Shown here piece by piece: positions 22,769 through 35,022 of a stretch of DNA of 64,000 nucleotides. The notes under the pieces were generated by a model. It did not search any database and was not told the origin of the DNA. It saw only the letters and a program-made list of their open reading frames with translations. The number at the start of each line of letters is the position of its first letter. Within the stretch, counting starts at the first letter, position 1. Source of the DNA: Davidsoniella eucalypti (taxonomy: Eukaryota > Ascomycota > Sordariomycetes > Microascales > Ceratocystidaceae); NCBI GenBank assembly GCA_004009845.1, contig RMBW01000040.1, forward strand, positions 62,001-126,000, written 5' to 3'. The position numbers and the translations under genes are program-made.

Positions 22769-24290
22769 ATGGCAAGCTGTGGTTGATCCAGGCGGCTGCT
22801 CGGTTCGGCGGCTAGGGAGTCGAAAGAAGAAAACAGAAGCCTCTATAAACGTAAGCAGAACAACACCGGGCTATCCTACGTTATTATTTTGGTGGCATGA
22901 GAATAGGGTAGCGAGAACTAAAGGTTAACAAGACGACAAATGCAAGTAAATAGAAGAGAAAATATAAAACACATATCGACGATGTCAAAACTGAACAACA
23001 AGCAAGGAGAGAGACAGAGGCAACAAACTTGCCCTACGCTAGCTAGCACTACGAAGGATGCCAGCTCTGGTTCAAGCTTCTGGTCCCTCTAACTCCACGA
23101 ATAGCCGGTCTTTAGTGGGCGGCTATAGGCCTAAATACAGCGTGTAGCCGCTAAAGCAGCCGCTGGCCACAGAATCTTGAAGGACACTTGGCCGGTCTCA
23201 AATCCACGCTCGCCTATTTGATCATAGCTCCGGAACGACGATTCTCATGGGTTTGTTTTTGACGGCTTGTTGCTCCTTATTAACTTTAAAATTACATTGA
23301 CCATCAAGCACTACATTTCTCTGTATACATAAGCTATACTGTGTTTTCATGAATGCTTAATACATTGTGTATGTATGTGTCTCCATGGCTTGGGAAGTTG
23401 GTTCAAATCTAGCTGGGGCAAAACTACTACTGAAGCCCACCCTATGCTTATGGTGGTGCGTCTGAGGGCTTGGGCAGCCTCTCCACTCACGAAGTTCTGC
23501 AGAAGGTAGTCCTAAGAGGGTTTATAATACAAGGAGCTACAAAATGCTCAGAGGTTTTGAGACAGGTTCCTAACGAGGTTTTTCCCAAGTTGAAATGTGC
23601 AGGAATAGCATATAACGAAACCATAACAAAGGTTGTCCTTCACCTTACATTGCATACTAGTATTAGTCCAGGGCTGCTACATAGCTATGAAAGTTCTATT
23701 TCCACCTTACTAAAATTGAATTAAGAAAAAAACATATGTACATGATGTATCTTCATCGCTACATAGCAATAGTAAATCCTACCGTACATTTGGCATCTGT
23801 CAGCAGACATCCAACGGCCCGCTTCAGACTGCCATACCGATATAACAGACAATGCTACATAATGAGGTCGCAACTGTAAAACAACTGCTACCACAACAAT
23901 CTAATTCTTGTTCCTAGGAAGAGCGACGTCTTTTTTTCTCGGATTATCAAACACTTGCCTCCCCGAGAAACAGTTGTAACATACACAACAAAGCCGAATT
24001 CATACGTAAACTCCTTGACTGCAACTGTGACTTATAGTAGAGGAAGAATTGCTGTAAAAAGGAGAATGTTGATTCAGTATTGCTTTAAATTTCATGTGTG
24101 AAGTATCTAGATATTTAATGGGGCTGTACAGATATACTGGCCAGGATCGCCTTCAGGGGCTCCACGGACCAAGCTGAAAATGAAGGTTTTACTACAAAAT
24201 CTAATAACTGTGAGAACTCATACATAATCCAATTCATTCATAATCTTGGACCCCTGAAGATAGCCATTCTCGTACTTTTGTTCGACAGTA

Positions 24291-24344
24291 CTCGTGCCCC
24301 ACAATATTTATCACCAATCATAGATATTGTGGGGCGCGGCACAG
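24291..24344. repeat. Imperfect ~50-bp palindrome
   Basis: CCCCACAATAT (24297-24307) and its exact complement ATATTGTGGGG (24324-24334) form an 11-bp stem with a 16-nt loop. Outside it ACTcGTG on the left and GCACAGT on the right can pair further across a 3-nt bulge. It lies about 400 bp beyond the permease stop codon. It could be a transposon-end relic, a recombination-prone cruciform or an RNA hairpin; nothing decides between these. Confidence 0.75.
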
Positions 24345-24746
24345 TATATCTACAAACCTGTTATACCAAAGCTGGCGTGTAACACATCTAGATCAAAATA
24401 GAGAAGCCCATGAGCTTTTATCGTATCTCACATTGCTTCAAGCAGCTCATTGATGGTTTAGAAGTTACCAAGGAAGGCATGACTCGTAGATGGTACAGCG
24501 AGACGATAGTAGATCCTGCTCTATTAGAGACCCTCGCTATCTATATATACTTATATAACCTAGATAGATACATTCTCCATATAAAATATATGATAATACG
24601 GCAACTACTATAATGTCTTTCTTTGCTATAGTTACACAGAATAACACTTCTAATACTACCAAGCAGCCCAAACAACCAAATGCAAACAAACCAAAACATA
24701 TACTATGGTCTATCAAGCATATCCTCTCAGCCGGTGGCTCATTGGC

Positions 24747-26917
24747 CTATGCCTCACCCGGCGAGGCTGTGCGTGCTATATCCCTCTATGTTAGTATCTT
24801 GATAGCCTGGCTCTTTAATAGTAGATATTGAGAACTTACGTGGTACCGGACGCGCTCACTGCCATCTGGCATGACCTCAATCTCGTGCTGTACATGGAAG
24901 CCCATAAGGGGTAGCACTTTTGCCCATACAAGCCAATAAATGCCGCCAACTAGCAACATGCCGGTGCCCAGTGTCGGAATTACCCAGTATGGGATGCGCC
25001 CGAGGTCTGAGTTCTTCATAAACGGCACAGAAAGTGTGAATAGCAAGGTAATCACATAGAAAATGGTGAAAGGCGGGTAGTTCTTGAACGTCGTCCGCTC
25101 TTCGTCCCATTTCTCTTTGGGGTTCCATGTTAGGTACAAAAGACCGACGCTTAAAAATACTACAGAGAAAAGTGTCAGTGACAGCCCCAACGTGATAGCA
25201 GATAGAACTTACGCTTGATCCAGTTTCCACTATACGTGAATATGTTAGTTACGAATGTGTAAGTATCCGACGTCGACAAGCCCAATATGAGAGCCACGGA
25301 AAAGATCCAATGAAGCAAAATCGCCGTCGACGGTGCTTGAGCTGGCCAGTCGCTTGAGAAGAATCTAGAGAAGGGCAAAATGCCCTGTTTGGCCAGTTCC
25401 TGCTTGACTACACAAGTTCTTCTGTTAGCTTTTCAAATATCACAGCCAAACCCACAGCCCATCTCAGATCTAGACGCCTCTTTACATACCTCTAGGCATT
25501 GCAAAGGTTTGTGCAAAAACGTTTCCAACAGCCGAAAGTGCTAGAAACGTAGGCATCACTTTCTTACTGAAGGTATTATCGCCGTACACGCCCTCGAAGA
25601 ATATTGCTGCCAACACGACATTTTGCTGTCTCATTTCATGCTTGGTAAGGACGGAAAACTAGCAAGTATCACATCGTTGTTAGCCAGTGATAGATACTAC
25701 AATACACCCACAGCATAAGGACTTACATAAGCAATATTGGCGAGTATATACATAATCATGACACTAATCGTTGCCAGCAGCGCCGCACGCTTTAGAGTTC
25801 GTTCAGGGTGTCTGACCTCGGTCAACACATAGTTTGCATTCTCCCAGCCACCATACGAATAAAGCACCTGCAACAGGGCTGTGGCATAGCCCGGCGCCGA
25901 CGAGGTATCGCTTTGAGGGTCCTTTGCTGTGCCACCGTTGAATGACTGGAAATTTTTTGGATCTTCGTTTTGACGGTGGCCAGCTAGTGCAGCAAAGCCC
26001 GAGAAGATTACGATAAGCAACAGAATCAACTTGAACGTGCCAAAGATGTTGCTGATGTAGATACCCATCCGTGGCATAAAGGCATGGATCATACTGACTA
26101 CTGTTGATATAGTCTGGTTAGTCTCTAATACCTCTAACGTTCGAAATGTAGTCTTGGTAAGACGGAAAGGTACCTGTCATGACGCCAACAGCAATGCCTC
26201 GACTAAGCCAAGATCCGACCTGCTCTTTTTCAGTGGCTGCAAAGAGCACATAGCTACTGAAGCTGATCGAGCTCACTGTAGAAACTGCGAACAACACAAA
26301 CTGTACGGCAAAGATGCAGGTAGCCAGATATGCCGGCCGTTTATACACCCGCTCAAGCTATACACGAAGTTGATAGATAAGACGTTAGTTGGTTGCTATT
26401 CTATGAAGTAAGAAAAGCCATGTTACATACGTATACTTTCTCTCCGCCAGACCGTGGGATGGCAGTGCCGAATTCTATGTATACGAATAGTCCTAGCATC
26501 ATTGTTAGCCTAAGTTGGTCTAAGAAGCGCACTAGAGCTCTATCTAATTACCAGCAATAGTAAGGAAGCCGCCGAGAACCCAAAAGATAAGGGATGCTCC
26601 AACACTGTTTGTGCCACGAATCACGGCAGACGGTGTGCTGAATATGCCTGTGCCTATCATGCGGTTCACAATCAACAGCGCTGTTGAGAAGACACCAAGC
26701 TTACGATCTGAAGCAGAGAAAAAAAAGACTATAGTTAGCAACTCGTAAAGCCCAAGACTAAACATGTGTCAAACTTGCCTTCAGGAATTATGAACTCGTC
26801 ATAGTCTTCGTCTGAATAACTAGATATGTCATTGTTGGTTTGTAGAGGTTCCAGGGTATCCCTTTGGATATCCTCTTCAGAGCCAATAGGTCGTAAATGT
26901 ACTTTGGGGGTGTCCAT
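24747..26917 (-). CDS. Methionine/LAT-type amino acid permease (Mup1/Mup3-like)
   Basis: Nine exons: 26917-26779, 26707-26552, 26492-26431, 26357-26174, 26097-25727, 25658-25490, 25407-25213, 25159-24840, 24785-24747; 1635 nt, 544 residues. An acidic cytosolic N-terminus (SYSDEDYDEFIIPED) precedes RKLGVFSTALLIVNRMIGTGIFSTPS, the first helix of APC-superfamily LAT/Mup permeases with the unwound GTGIF motif. Later helices include ASLIFWVLGGFLTIAG, QVLYSYGGWENANYVLTEVRHPERTLKRA and LLHWIFSVALILGLS. About 12 membrane segments are expected. The best family guess is fungal methionine permease; the substrate is inferred. Intron 1 begins with GC (AG/GCAAGT), while the other seven begin with GT. The last small exon (RDIARTASPGEA) is the least certain. 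Confidence 0.85.
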
Positions 26918-27586
26918 CTGTGTAGCTTCAATGTACGGATCAAATGGAAGTAATGGAACGGCACGGGAAATCTTGGTAAAATGGCTGTAAAGCTAGGTAT
27001 ATATAACCCAAATAAACACAAAAAGAAATAGCAAGGAAAAGTATCTTAAAGGTGAAATCCCATGTCAGATCGGTCACAGGCAAAAAGAGAGCAAATCTCA
27101 AGGCTAGATCCGGCAATAAAATATGCACCTGCACAGCCCAAAGTTTTAGATATCAAGAATAATAGAGCAAATATTCCAGGTCACAATACATCATCTCCTA
27201 CTCCGAGAGTCTTGCGGCATTTCTTGGCTTCAAATTTGCAGCTGAATAAACACCAAAAGACCGACTAGCACTAATAGTATTGGCATGTCATCGCCCTGTT
27301 CTTATCCTATACTACTCCATAATACACACATATGTCCATGTCCGATCTTAGCGTGTCTAGCATCGCCGTGCTTCTTGGGCACTCCACATTCGAAGCTATC
27401 ATCTTGGTGGTTTACTTACGCCCCGAGTTGCAGTAAAAGACGGGTAGAGGAACAGGGAGTTAGATATAATAGGGCGTCAGTGCCAGAAAAGGAAAGGAGC
27501 TAAAACGGCCGAGAGGTGCCATGACTACGATAAACCCTTGGTGGCTTTAGTACGGATAACCATACAGCGGTTATTTCCCCGGACTT
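26918..27586. other. Intergenic upstream of the permease
   Basis: Probable permease promoter (start at 26917, minus strand) and 3' flank of the small frame at 27587-27900. No defined control site recognised by eye. Confidence 0.45.
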
Positions 27587-27900
27587 TTACTTGCTTGCTT
27601 TTTTCTTCTTGGGTTTCTCATTGCTAGGGAACTCGCACGTGTCATGGAAGCAGGGCAACTTGCTAGTGTATTTAACGGCAAGGGCACACGTGCCAGGCGG
27701 CTGCCGTTGTACAGACACAGTATAAACACTTGGAAGCACTCTTCGATGAAGGTTGTATTCTTCAATAGACGTGAGATTCCTTGTTTCTCTTGCTTCGACT
27801 CGGCCAGGCAATTCCCAAAGTGTTCAATGTACTGCGGAATCGTTCGAGGGGGAAGAGTCTTACGGAAGATGCGGTGATCAGGAGAATCCAGGCAAGCCAT
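27587..27900 (-). pseudogene. Small cysteine-containing protein, apparent -1 frameshift
   Basis: From the ATG at 27900 the frame reads MACLDSPDHRIFRKTLPPRT and continues to NTTFIEECFQVFILCLYNG (about residue 67). There, near 27705-27703, the plausible coding signal moves to another frame: PPGTCALAVKYTSKLPCF, then HDTCEFPSNEKPKKKKASK, stop at 27587. The original frame stays open to 27571 but gives an unlikely Ser/Ala/Arg/Pro tail. No intron of workable size bridges the shift, so a single-base loss (real or in the assembly) is the simplest reading. Six Cys are present if the frames are combined. I do not recognise the family. It may instead be an intact 110-residue frame ending at 27571. Confidence 0.45.
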
Positions 27901-28929
27901 ATCTGTATATAAAACATGACAGTAAAAAATGCAAAAAACTACGCTCGACTTTTCTTGTTCTCTACTTTTTGCTGACAACGGTTTTGCACCGCAGCCGGGC
28001 GTTTTGTACAATGTTGCATGTACATATGTATGTATATTCCGTCAACTCGTAAAAGCAAGCCTTTGTTTTCTCCGCCAGCATACAACGGGCTAGTTAATAT
28101 TCAGCTGGGCTGTCATTTCAAACAAAACAAAACGCCACATTTCACTATTTCCCTTCATCCTTGGTCCTTCAGCGTTCTTTCTGTCCCCTACGAATACCAG
28201 CATATCTTACATGCATACGATACGATTACACTTGCCATTGTATATGAACATCGTTACATGTCCAAGCTTTCTAGAACTGCCGCTAGATAGTAGGAAGCTG
28301 AGCTTAAAAGAACGAAAGCTTGGAACTTTATCCCTTTGTCATGCCTTGATACATAGCACAAGAGACTCGGGTTTGTTTTATTCTTATTATCTCTTTTTTT
28401 TCTCCGTCTCCTTCTAGGCGAGCTGAGTATGCATGACATCATCCGCCTTGGTCTTTGTTCACGAGGCCTCATTCCGAGACGGGAATGGTGCAAAGCAACA
28501 GTTGGAGCCTGAAGCCCTGCTTATCTTACTAAAAGCCACAGTACTTACATATTACTATACTACTCTCTTACTCGGTTGTCGAGCCTGGATATCTGCATGT
28601 ACAGAAACATCGGTGGCTGGGCACAAGGCATTCCACTCAGTAGATAGTTTATTTGTAGAATTGATCTGTATGCTTCACAAATCCACGTGCAACTACTATT
28701 CCGTCCAAGTTTGTTAGATCAGCGTAAACGTCCCCAATCATAATTGAGCGGATCGTCATATAAGTCAATCGACTTTATATCTTCCCTCTTGTTCTATCGC
28801 TACCAAGAAAACCCGGCATGAAAGCCCAGGAACCCGTAAACCCAGCCTACCATGATTCTCCCACACGCAATCAATGTATTACAGCCCACCGATAAAAAGA
28901 AAACAGGTATACAAAAACTGCTAGATTGT
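27901..28929. other. Intergenic, no gene recognised
   Basis: AT-rich. Short frames on both strands lack domains. The part near 28929 should contain the 3' UTR of the large unnamed gene. Confidence 0.5.
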
Positions 28930-31323
28930 TCATGTACGAATCTTCATCGCACCACGCGCTACAAGTCCTTCTCGCGCCATTTCCTCCTGTATCTTGCTTA
29001 GCTCTCCACGCTGGACTCGTCGTGCCTTTAGCAGACGCTCCCAACGGTCACTGAACTGGAGTTGATCTGAAGATCCCGCAACCATTGTCAGCACTTCCTA
29101 AGCAAAGGGGAAGGAAACCCCATAGGGAGATGGCGAAGGGGAAGGGAAAGAAAAAGATAACTTACTAGATTCGCTCTCGAACTCTATCGTCAGTGCTTTG
29201 TAGCTCGTGAAGCTGTCCTGCTCGTCAGGGTTGATGGCCTGGCCCAGCAGCTTCAAGCAAGCGGACTGCTCTCCATTGCGCTGCTGGATCTTGCCCATCA
29301 CACCTGATCGAGACCGTGCAAGGTGCACGAATTCGTAATGTCGTGCTTTGAGGTGGATGACACAAGGATCGACTGAATCTTTGACTAGCTCAATGTCGTC
29401 GGTGACTTGAAGCGAAAGCGTATTAGTAACCCTAGTCATTATAGCATCATATCTTAACCCTTATGAGCGTAGACTCACTATAAGCAGTAAAAAACGTCTG
29501 TGTACGGCCCAAAAAGACCATCAACTTCGCAGAGTTGAGAGTTGTTCTTTCATGCATTGAGCCAGCAAGTAGCGTCCCGTTGCTCTTGATCGAAGCGCTA
29601 CAAGCACTTGACCTTCGCCGTATCTGTGGCTCATACCATAACTGTACCCGGAGACCACCGCTGTAGATTTCCTTGGAAGAAGCCCAGCCTTTGTTCAACT
29701 TGAGTGATCGGATCGATGAAATGTCAAGAACGGTATCTTCGCCGGTAAGCTTGCCTTGGAAGTCGAGCAGGTCTTGGAAATAACGCAGCGTTGTTAGTCT
29801 GGCAGTCTCGTAGAGGGGAGAAAAGTGGTTTTTTGTTGTTTTGCTTACCAGCGACGCTTGGGTTTTTGAATTTGAGGCACCATAGCGGTGCATTTGGTGT
29901 CTTGTCTCTATCGCCGTCCTCGTGAATGGATATGATGTTCCGCCCATCCGATGCATAGGCATATATAGGGGCTAACCGAGCTTTTTTCTCACGCACTAAA
30001 CCCCGATATGTCAGTATCAGTACTTATATATCGGTGTGTACTACCCTGAAGAATCCCCGTACTTGAATGTGATTCAGAATGCGTGCCAATCTGTACATGG
30101 AATCGAACCTGTTTGCGTGCCTCGTCGTGAAAGACGCGCAAACGGCCATCTTGGTATTCCTCAACGCTGTCTCGTGACATGGCTAAAGTATTCGGCGGGC
30201 TCTCGTATATCAGCTTCTCGCCCGGCGCCACCGATGTCCGGGTGCTGCTGCCGCCTGATGACGATGAGGTGCGGCGGCCCATATCTCCGGTTGGCGGCGT
30301 GTGTACGGGTATGGGATAGCGCGTGTCGAATGGGACTCCCGGTGGATATCCGCCGTTATCGTAGACGGGGATCATACCGTCGGCATCTGGTATGTTGACA
30401 TGTGGATATGTCACTACTACTTGCGTTGGTGAGGCCAGGCTATCGGCCCGCCGATGTGGTTCCAGATTTTCCATACTCTTCTCGGGATCTACAACCCAAA
30501 AATCATGTCGGTGGCTCAGAGGCGATATCGATTCAGTACGTTTCTGAGCTTCGAAAATGGCCGGGGTTGTGTTGACAAGGAGAGGATTAGCTGATGAAGC
30601 GCTGTATTGCGGAACTTGATGTCCTGCATTATAGTTATGGTATTGGGAAGAACGAATGTCACGAGGTGTCTCCCAGTGAGACTCGCGATACTGGATAGGA
30701 CTAGGAGTGAGGTTCTGTGGCTGCTGTAGTTGATGCCCGTGGTTTTGATCGTTTGAATGAAAGAAGGGCGTGGTTGTAGATGAGCCCATCTGATACGTCG
30801 GTGTTTGAATCGGTGGTGCTATTGGCGACAAGTTGTATTGGCTATGTTTGTTGTGATAGTTTTGCTGTTCGAACGATGTATCGGTTGTGTCTAGATGGTC
30901 TGTACCGCTTTCGAAGGAAAACTGTGTGCCATGTGATGAGGCATTATGGCGTTCCGATTCGGCAGAGACGGTTTGGTGCAGATGGAAGCTTGGGACTGAA
31001 GATCCAGGTATTGGCAAGGCAAATGACGAAAGAGATGCTTGTCGTAGTTGCTCCTGCTGTTGGCGTATATCGTAGGACTGGTTTATTGGCTTGCGGGGGA
31101 TCTTGCTGGCAGGATTTTGCATGTCAGACCAAGTTGACGACTGGCGGTCTTCAACTATACGTTGAATTCGATATACTTCTCCATTTGCGGTTCTGATGTA
31201 TGTGCCTGAATCATCAGAGAGACACAGGGAACCAGCAGGTATATCAGACACAATCGAGGGTGCGGAATCGCCCAAGTCACTGTCATGATAAGACGACTGG
31301 CTAGGTTGTTGTCGGTTGATCAT
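28930..31323 (-). CDS. Conserved-looking fungal protein of unknown function
   Basis: Five exons, 31323-30045, 29995-29849, 29772-29479, 29405-29166 and 29066-28930, sum to 2097 nt and give 698 residues. All four introns are phase 1 with GT-AG ends; intron 2 uses an ACTAAC branch site and a CCAAG acceptor. Residues 1-420 are low-complexity (Ser, Gln, Pro, His) and probably disordered, after a more ordered start (SLCLSDDSGTYIRTANGEVYRI). Residues 420-650 look folded and beta-rich (for example PIYAYASDGRNIISIHED, TVLDISSIRSLKLNKGW, LRVQLWYEP, KLMVFLGRTQTFFTAY). A basic helical end follows (DRWERLLKARRVQRGELSKIQEE, in part). I do not recognise the family. No signal peptide or membrane segment is visible. 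Confidence 0.75.
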
Positions 31324-32613
31324 CGCAACGTGTGACTTGTGTGTATCAAGTACCAGGTAAAATAGTGCTACAGAGGGTTAAATAGAATAGGTGATGATTA
31401 TTTATGTTACAGTGTATATATGTGAAAGTGCAAAGGAGTGATCTTGATAGAAACAAAGATAAGTAAAGTCAAAGGTCAGGATTTGGAGTCTGGGGTAAGG
31501 TAGATGGTTATATATGTGCATGCATTGCAAACTACAATTGTGTATATGTGCTGGCACTTCCTTTTTCTAAGCTGTTACTACTATTTTGCAGTGCTGTCAA
31601 GTTGCTAATGCAAGCCAATCTTTCTCTATCTACATTGTACATTACATATAATATATGTAATAGCACTTAGGCTTTAGGCTGGCTCTCCAGAGATAAGGAC
31701 GACGAACAAACCAAACCCCATCCAGCCCTAATCTTGCGTATTTGTGATCACTTGGCCTAAAGCTAAAGCGTCTTACGCCGACCCTGAATTCAATGATACC
31801 CTCCTCCCCCCAAACTACGGCAGTGACTTTCCTTTCATTTTATGCAGTAGGTGAAATGAGCCCGGTCAGCGTTTTTGGAATTTTAGCTGTACAATTAAAT
31901 GTATGTATGTACTGTACTTCCTTCTATGGCTTTTTACAGCTCTTCCGTTGCACCCGTATCCAGCGAAGTTTCCAACAGGGCTATCATTTTGTCTCTAAAT
32001 CCAGTTCGCCCCAGCATAGTGTGAAAAGTCAAAAAGCCGCCTAAAACGCCCGCTTCATACTACACAGCAAGACTGTGATGATAGGCGTAATTTTTCCCCG
32101 GCAACACTCTTGGCTATGCACAGAGCGCAACTCGATAGGCTAGGCACTAATAAAGCAGACAATGTCACACTAAAATATAATCGATGTGGTATGATATAGA
32201 GTTGATGTTGTCGTGTTAACCCTAAAAAGCAACTTACACGACGATACTCAATTATCAGGGTTGTAACCCTGGATAGCATGAATATCAACGACAAGATTAT
32301 CAAGTGATGATGACTCAATAATACCAGATTACACAAATGGCAATTGCAAGCATCACTCCATACCTATTTCGTAGCACATTCTATATTTGACATACCATCT
32401 TTATAGTAAATAACACGACAATCAAAACAATGAAGAAGTTCCTCACAAATCCGCGACTTGGCTTCGTCCATCTACATCTATCCATCAACCTTTTTTCTTC
32501 GTTGTTTACTTTATGCACCTCTTGAAACCTCTTTTTAACTCCCTCCAGAGATCTATTAAATCAAATTCAAACTTCTCAAATTCTAATACCCACGTATCAC
32601 CGTCTCTCCTATC
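31324..32613. promoter_or_regulatory. Divergent intergenic region
   Basis: 1.3 kb between outward-facing starts. The hydrolase side (about 32450-32610) is C/T-rich, as expected of a leader. No coding region supported. Confidence 0.4.
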
Positions 32614-34541
32614 ATGGCACCGGCTCTGTCTGCCACAACTAGGCAGGCTCTACGTCAGATATACACGACATGGCTATACTCTGTTGTTGCAGCTATTGAT
32701 GGCTTCGTATATATGATTATTGTGATTCAGCAACTCTTCTATCAAGTTGGATTCCAACGCTCCATTCAACACATTATACGGAGCCTACCATTTCTACGTA
32801 AGTTTTGGATCTTACCTAATACTTTGTTTATATCATCGTCATACATAGATACTAACCTATCCAAATCATACAGTCTTCTATCTACCCCGCAGCTTCTTTT
32901 GTCGTCCATCAACATCTGCTTCCACTCGTCGTTCTCGTAGACATCCAGACGATATTATAATCCCAGTTTACCGCGATGCTTTTGCCGACACCGCCTCTCT
33001 ACTAGATATTGCCGCCGTGCGCTGCATTCACTGGGTTATTGAGAATATGCCTCTTGATATCACGAGGGTATTTATGAGTAACAATGTAGCCGTGTCATAT
33101 TGGCTTTGGCGAAAATGGCGCTGGCCTGCCATGCGTAATCTTCGTGTTACTATACCAGTCTTTTATGACATTGAAGTATGTTTCATTGACATTAGATATA
33201 GTGATATAGTTTCTAACTCCAATAGCATAAATTTACGAGCTTGTGGATCAAGAAGCAGAACAATGACCCCGCAGATATTGTCATATACTACATCCACGGT
33301 AAGTTATCAATCAAGTAAATTTAATATACGTGTACTAACACTTCTTAGGTGGTGGGTTTGTTCATGGCTCGGCAGCATTCTATCTCGAGTGGCTGATGGT
33401 TTGGTTTTCCAAACTAGAGGCATCCGGGTACAAAAATCCTGCCATATTTGCCATTGACTACAGTTTAGCTCCGGAAGTTCACCATCCCGTTCAAATTCGC
33501 CAAGTCCTACGAGGATATCAGTATACTACTACTATGGTTACAGATGAAAACGATATTTGTGTTGTTGCTGATTCCTCTGGAGGCTTCCTGGCCATGTCAT
33601 TGATGACAGCCATTGGATCTCGAGAATACCGCCAGGACGATCTAGCATTCGATATCAAGAATCTTGGTCCCGTCTCAGGTCCTGTGGAAAATCATCGTCG
33701 CAAGATGGTTGATATTCTATTAGATATTGACATGAAGCCTCCGGGTATGGTTGTCCTCATATCTCCATGGTTTTCATTGATATCAGACAAGCATCATACA
33801 ACAACCAGTGATTTTATAACGCCCGAACGAATCAAAGCTTATACCAAGTCCTACGCTCCTGGTATACTCGACGGTAACCACAAGCCAGTCCTCACGGCCA
33901 GTGGCATCTCAGCAGTTAAGCCGAAATATGGATATATCGTGTGGTTAGGAGAGGAGGAGATGCTTGCCAAAGACATACAGTCATGGGTTGATGTTATTCG
34001 ACACAATGACATGCCAGTTTCAACCATCATTCGTGCTGCAGGCATCCACGATTGGCCAATAGTAGCCTTTTCGATTAGAGCAGACCCTTCGCGCCTTGAT
34101 GATATGACTATCATCGTGCAGAAGATGTATGACGCTGTTCACTTGGAGCGAAAGCCATCTAAAAGCAAGAGCTACAAACGCAAAAAGTGGCCACTAGAAT
34201 ATCCGTCCGAGAAGTTGGATGTAACAGCATTGGCTAGCACTGAAATCACGACGGCAACAGAAGGGAATGCTGAGAATACATTCTTCCCAGATTCTCGCAA
34301 AGCATCTGGCTCGTCTTCGGCATCTAAGAACTCGGCATCGCCTCAACCAGATAATATGACTGACATATCACGAACCCCGTCTGGTCACTATCGCGAATCA
34401 AGCAGCCATGGCCATAGGAACAACCCACCACGACGAAGACGGTTCTCGCTGAAACGGAACAAGCCCAATAAAAAATGCAAAGATACAGCGGACGACAAAG
34501 GAAAAGAGAAGGAAGAATCCGGGGGGCATCGAGATGTCTAG
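32614..34541 (+). CDS. Membrane-anchored alpha/beta hydrolase (HSL family, abhydrolase_3)
   Basis: Four exons, 32614-32797, 32874-33175, 33226-33298 and 33349-34541, sum to 1752 nt and give 583 residues. An N-terminal hydrophobic segment (AAIDGFVYMIIVIQQLFYQV) suggests a membrane anchor. The oxyanion-hole motif HGGGF follows IVIYYI and is rebuilt exactly across intron 3. Next come FAIDYSLAPE and the nucleophile elbow VVADSSGGF. A likely catalytic His lies in AAGIHDWP and an acid in WLGEEEMLAKD. The usual HSL elbow is GDSAGG, so ADSSGG is a variant. The last 125 residues are low-complexity and very basic (NNPPRRRRFSLKRNKPNKK), then acidic/Lys-rich. It is probably an esterase or lipase-like enzyme on a membrane; substrate unknown. 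Confidence 0.85.
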
Positions 34542-35022
34542 AAGCTATTATTATTCTCTGGGAATAGGAATGGGGTGCATGTCAGATAAGATCAAGTAAA
34601 ACTATCAACGAGCTCTGACACTTTGGCCAGTCCAAATCCAGAGCTGGACTCTGTGATGTCACAGGGAACAGACGGTTTTATCGTGGGGTCAGATTCTTCT
34701 GCTCTCAGATGCTCTTTTATCATCACTCATGCTATTTATGGTTTCCGTACAGTAGGTTATAAATGAATATCGTTAATGGTAATAGTTAGTATAGTCATTC
34801 TTATAAATAATGAAACGAGTGTACATCATCACATCATGTCTTTGGATGTTATGTCTATAAAGAAGATTTGAGATATTCAAAGAGAAAGACTTGAGTAATC
34901 GACATCTAACGATACTGATAATGAGGTATGTAGATTTTACAATTTCTAGAATATATCGATAGAGTTGAGTGAGTAGCTGATGAGAGAATGAGACAAAGGA
35001 TAAATCACAGAGCACTAATTTA

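Larger units (their letters stand above)
22546..24746. other. Intergenic between Pik1 start and permease end
   Basis: 2.2 kb. The Pik1-proximal part (22546-22860) should be its promoter or leader. The rest has no gene I can support; an 84-codon frame at 23470-23724 (+) has no recognisable domain. It contains a short tandem repeat (22725-22768) and a strong palindrome (24291-24344). Confidence 0.5.

Noticed and set aside
23470..23724. 84-codon plus-strand frame in the Pik1-permease gap
   Set aside because: No recognisable motif, no splice partners and isolated in AT-rich DNA. It could be a relic of something, but I cannot support it.
30090..30112. GGTTCGATTCC on the minus strand resembling a tRNA B-box
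   Set aside because: It lies inside the coding sequence of the unnamed five-exon gene and has no A-box at the right distance.
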